From assembly GCA_963791545.1 (NCBI GenBank), contig CAWBSR010000017.1:186001-250000 (forward strand): DNA of 64,000 bases, read 5' to 3'. Every line of letters starts with the position of its first letter. The first letter of the stretch is position 1. The notes under the pieces were generated by a model. The model had not been told where the DNA came from, did not search any database, and worked only from the letters and a program-made list of their open reading frames with translations. This stretch comes from JALYXV01 sp963791545 (GTDB lineage: Bacteria > Actinomycetota > Acidimicrobiia > Acidimicrobiales > Palsa-688). A program made the translations under genes and the position numbers. Of the stretch, positions 61,671-64,000 are shown piece by piece.

Positions 61671-62423
61671 TCAGCCAGACACCAACACCCTCGGACCCTG
61701 GTGGGCGGGATTGCCATTGCTCGGCTCCCGGGTGATTCCAAGGTGGGAAAAATGGCCGAGATCGGCGACGGTCGTCCAGTGCACGGTTACCGCCGCGTGG
61801 GGGTGACGAACGACGAACGAGCCCACCGAGACCCGGTCAGCCCGGCCTGGGCTGTCATCGGCGGCCACCAACCAACAGGTGTACATCGACGTCGGCGGCG
61901 ACGGCGCCAGGTCGGCGACGGTCATATCGACGATGAGCCCGGCCGGGGTGGTGCGGATGGTGGCGGTGGCGTGGGCGGGGCCGCCGTCGGCGGCGACCAG
62001 GCTGATAGTGGCTAGCGCGGGAACTGACCGGTGCCGGAACCGGCTGGCGACGCCGACCCCGGCGGCCACCACGACGGCGGCGGCCGCGGCCACCGTCAGG
62101 GCGCGGATCGTCCGTCGCCGTCGGGCCGAGCCAATGGCCGCCATCCCGGTACCCGCTCCGCCCGCTGCCACAACCGGGGCGGTCGCGGCTTCCTGCTCGA
62201 TGCGGGCGAAGGTGCGGTCCTCGAGGTCGGGAGGCAGGGCGTCCGGCGGGGGCAGGTCGCTGAGCAACCCCGGCAGTCCCGCCAGGGCGCCCACCTCCTC
62301 CTTGCAGGGGGGGCACGACGCCAGGTGCTCGGCGAAGCGGCGGGCTTCCTCGGGGTCCAGCGAACCCAGCAGCCACCCGGCCACGTCGGGATGCGGTTCG
62401 GAATGAGGCCGGAGCTCAGCCAT
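61671..62423 (-). CDS. Anti-sigma factor (zinc-associated, RskA-type)
   Basis: 250 residues. N-terminal ZAS domain: FAEHLASCPPCKEEV gives HxxxCxxC (~31-38). One membrane helix (IRALTVAAAAAVVVAAGVGV, ~107-127) and an extracytoplasmic RskA-like domain ending with GHFSHLGITREPSNG. It holds its cognate sigma factor inactive until a surface signal triggers cleavage. Start overlaps the sigma gene by 8 bp. Confidence 0.9.
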   Translation of the reverse strand: MAELRPHSEPHPDVAGWLLGSLDPEEARRFAEHLASCPPCKEEVGALAGLPGLLSDLPPPDALPPDLEDRTFARIEQEAATAPVVAAGGAGTGMAAIGSARRRRTIRALTVAAAAAVVVAAGVGVASRFRHRSVPALATISLVAADGGPAHATATIRTTPAGLIVDMTVADLAPSPPTSMYTCWLVAADDSPGRADRVSVGSFVVRHPHAAVTVHWTTVADLGHFSHLGITREPSNGNPAHQGPRVLVSG

Positions 62424-63012
62424 GGATCTCCCGCTCCTGGAGCGCTGTCTTCAACTGGCGCAAGGCGTGGTGGCTGCGGGTTTTCACGGTCCCCAACGGG
62501 ATTCCCAGCCTTACGGCGATCTCGGCCTGTTTCAGGTGCTCCCGGTAGGACAACTCCAGGACCTGGCGATGGGGGTCGGATAGGGTGTCGAGGGCGTCCC
62601 TGACGCCGAGCTTGAGGATGAGCCGGTCGACCTGGTCGTCGGCGGCGGGACCGTCCGGTGCTTCCGGATCGGTCGTACGCGACGATGGCCGCCGCCACAG
62701 GTCGATGGCCAACCGTCGGGCGATGGTGAAGATGAACGAGGCGGCCGAGCCCCGGTCCCGGTCATAGCGGCCCGCGTTGCGCCACACCCGCAGGAAAGTC
62801 TCCTGCACCAGTTCCTCGGCCAGCCCCGGATCGGACAGCAGTTGCCTGCCCAGGCCGTAGATTCGCCCCCCGTAGCGCCGGTACAGCTCCCGCAGCGGCT
62901 GGTCCCGATCACCGGCCGCCACCGCGGCCAGCAACGACTCGTCCGACGGCGCGTGGGGACGGTTCCCGGGGGTGTCGGGTTCAACGTCGTCGAGCATGGC
63001 ACAGGCGGACAT
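62416..63012 (-). CDS. ECF-type RNA polymerase sigma factor
   Basis: 198 residues. Region 2: LRELYRRYGGRIYGLGRQLL, AEELVQETFLRVWRNAGRYD, SAASFIFTIARRLAIDLWRR. Region 4: LDTLSDPHRQVLELSYREHL, KQAEIAVRLGIPLGTVKTRS. Length and motifs fit SigK/SigL-like ECF factors. ATG 63012; an internal ATG at 62997 is possible. Partner anti-sigma follows in an 8-bp overlap. Confidence 0.92.
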   Translation of the reverse strand: MSACAMLDDVEPDTPGNRPHAPSDESLLAAVAAGDRDQPLRELYRRYGGRIYGLGRQLLSDPGLAEELVQETFLRVWRNAGRYDRDRGSAASFIFTIARRLAIDLWRRPSSRTTDPEAPDGPAADDQVDRLILKLGVRDALDTLSDPHRQVLELSYREHLKQAEIAVRLGIPLGTVKTRSHHALRQLKTALQEREIHG

Positions 63013-63053
63013 CAGTTTTCGTACTCAGATACGAGGCAGAGCCCATCGCCGGT

Positions 63054-64000
63054 TCATGCTCCGTTTTCCGGGAGCCACTCGATCATGATCAACGTGGCGT
63101 CATCGGCAAGTGGGCCCCCCCGGTGGCCCATGACCTCCTTGACGATCCGCCGGATCAGCTCCGCCGGTATCAGGTTGTCGGCCAGGTGGCGCTCGAGCCG
63201 GGACCGGAGCCGGTCGAGCCCGAACTGGGCCCCGCCCGACGGGCGGGCCTCGATGACTCCGTCGGAGTAGAAGACCACCCGATCGTGGGGTTCGAGCCGC
63301 ACCCGGCCGACCTCGACGATGTCGATTCCCAGTCCGAGTGGGAGACAGGGCTCTGCGTGGACCTCGGCGATGACTCTCGATCCCCGGACGAGGAGGGGGT
63401 CGGGATGGCCGGCGTTGATCCACGTCAGCTCCCCGGTGCCGGTGTCGAGGCGGGCCAAGTGGCCGGTCACAAAGGTCTCGCGGTCGAACTGGTCGATCAG
63501 CGCCTCATCGATCTCGAGGGCAATCGCGGTCAGGTCCTGGCCCCGGAGCCGCCCGTAGCGCAGCGCCGTCAGGCTGAGGGCGCTGGCCAGCGACGCGGTC
63601 AGCCCATGGCCCATGGCGTCGAGCAGAGCGAAGGTGAACAGGTATCCGTTCAGGCTGTAGTCGAAGGCGTCGCCGGCCACGTGATAGGCGGGCTCCAAAA
63701 TGCCCGCCAAGGCGATGTCGGGGGCCCGGAAGGTCAACGCCGGCAGCAGTAGGTGCCACTGGACCTCGGCCGCCAGGCTCATGGGCTGGCGCCGCCGGCA
63801 CAACTCCATGGCGTCGGTGTACTGGCCCGCCGTGCGTATCAGGTGGCCGAGGAGCCGTCCCAAGTCCTCGCACATCTCCCGGGCGCCATCGGGTAGCTGG
63901 TCGAAGGCCACTTCCAACACGCCGATGCGCTCGGCCCGCTCCCGCACCGGCGACCAGGTGGTCCACCCACCGTCGCTCTCGACCATGACCACTTCTTGGA
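63054..64000 (-). CDS. PP2C/SpoIIE-type phosphatase (continues past right edge)
   Basis: At least 314 residues, frame open at base 64000. SpoIIE domain motifs: PAYHVAGDAFDYSL (Asp, ~120), LLDAMGHGLTASL (DxxGHG, ~145), LTWINAGHPDPLLV, VFYSDGVIEARPS (DG, ~250) and ADDATLIMIEW (DD, ~300). The short upstream part (GWTTWSPVRERAERIGVLEV) looks like the end of a sensor domain, so the real gene is longer. Such phosphatases act on STAS anti-anti-sigma proteins. Confidence 0.9.
   Translation of the reverse strand, partial: QEVVMVESDGGWTTWSPVRERAERIGVLEVAFDQLPDGAREMCEDLGRLLGHLIRTAGQYTDAMELCRRRQPMSLAAEVQWHLLLPALTFRAPDIALAGILEPAYHVAGDAFDYSLNGYLFTFALLDAMGHGLTASLASALSLTALRYGRLRGQDLTAIALEIDEALIDQFDRETFVTGHLARLDTGTGELTWINAGHPDPLLVRGSRVIAEVHAEPCLPLGLGIDIVEVGRVRLEPHDRVVFYSDGVIEARPSGGAQFGLDRLRSRLERHLADNLIPAELIRRIVKEVMGHRGGPLADDATLIMIEWLPENGA

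Overview
The window is high-GC DNA (codon third positions almost all G or C) from an actinobacterium. Gene content points to the Acidimicrobiia or a related deep actinobacterial branch: a maleylpyruvate-isomerase/mycothiol-type DinB protein, an Rv2466c-like DsbA protein, a CIRCE-controlled FmdB zinc-ribbon gene (Ruc type), a SepX/GlpR-like membrane protein linked to galU and moeA, and many GTG/TTG starts with ATGA/GTGA overlaps. The taxonomic call is inference; no rRNA gene is present.

Layout. 1-9.5 kb: divergent TetR/VOC pair, then a minus-strand molybdenum hydroxylase operon in the order S-L-M-D-E (form II CoxL-like, AYRGAGR loop) followed by a MocA-type cytidylyltransferase, plus an esterase/MOSC pair. 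9.5-18.8 kb: long-form dCTP deaminase, YbaK-type deacylase, ECF vitamin/metal transporter (S, double ATPase, T), 3-methyladenine glycosylase, CDF transporter, an interrupted HNH-like lipoprotein, SRAP protein, STAS protein. 18.8-25.5 kb: minus-strand isoprenoid/lipid cluster (dxs, DsbA-like, polyprenyl synthase, PAP2, flippase-like membrane protein). 25.5-34.3 kb: lipoprotein, hydrolase, tldD/tldE, LCP ligase, uppP, mtnP, ruc with CIRCE. 34.4-40.7 kb: plsY, galU, moeA/glp, moaA, moaC, sepX/glpR-like, translin-like protein, tRNA-Ala(CGC). The moaA/moaC/moeA/mocA set can supply the cytidylylated molybdenum cofactor needed by the 2-8 kb hydroxylase.

40.7-55.9 kb is an integrated mobile element of about 15.2 kb, bounded by a perfect 51-bp direct repeat that is the 3' part of the tRNA-Ala gene. 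It carries a tyrosine integrase broken by an apparent 5-bp deletion, a MobF relaxase-helicase, an excisionase-like HTH gene, IS21 and IS3 relics, a toxin-antitoxin-like pair, SMI1/DUF1877-type immunity-like genes, and a repeat-containing effector-like protein with an LQRSxGN leader and a C-terminal domain resembling plant IQM proteins, followed directly by a YbjN (secretion-chaperone-fold) gene. Most cargo genes show frame interruptions, so the element looks decayed and probably immobile, although some single-base interruptions (also seen in chromosomal genes at 12.25 and 17.04 kb) could be assembly errors.

55.9-64 kb: a large lipoprotein with a papain-like Cys/His/Asp signature, a repeat-rich gene-poor stretch (34-bp and 38-bp tandem repeats, a 20-bp-stem perfect hairpin, an 18-bp palindrome), a TraB-family protein, a DUF5996 protein, an ECF sigma/anti-sigma pair and a SpoIIE-type phosphatase running off the right edge.
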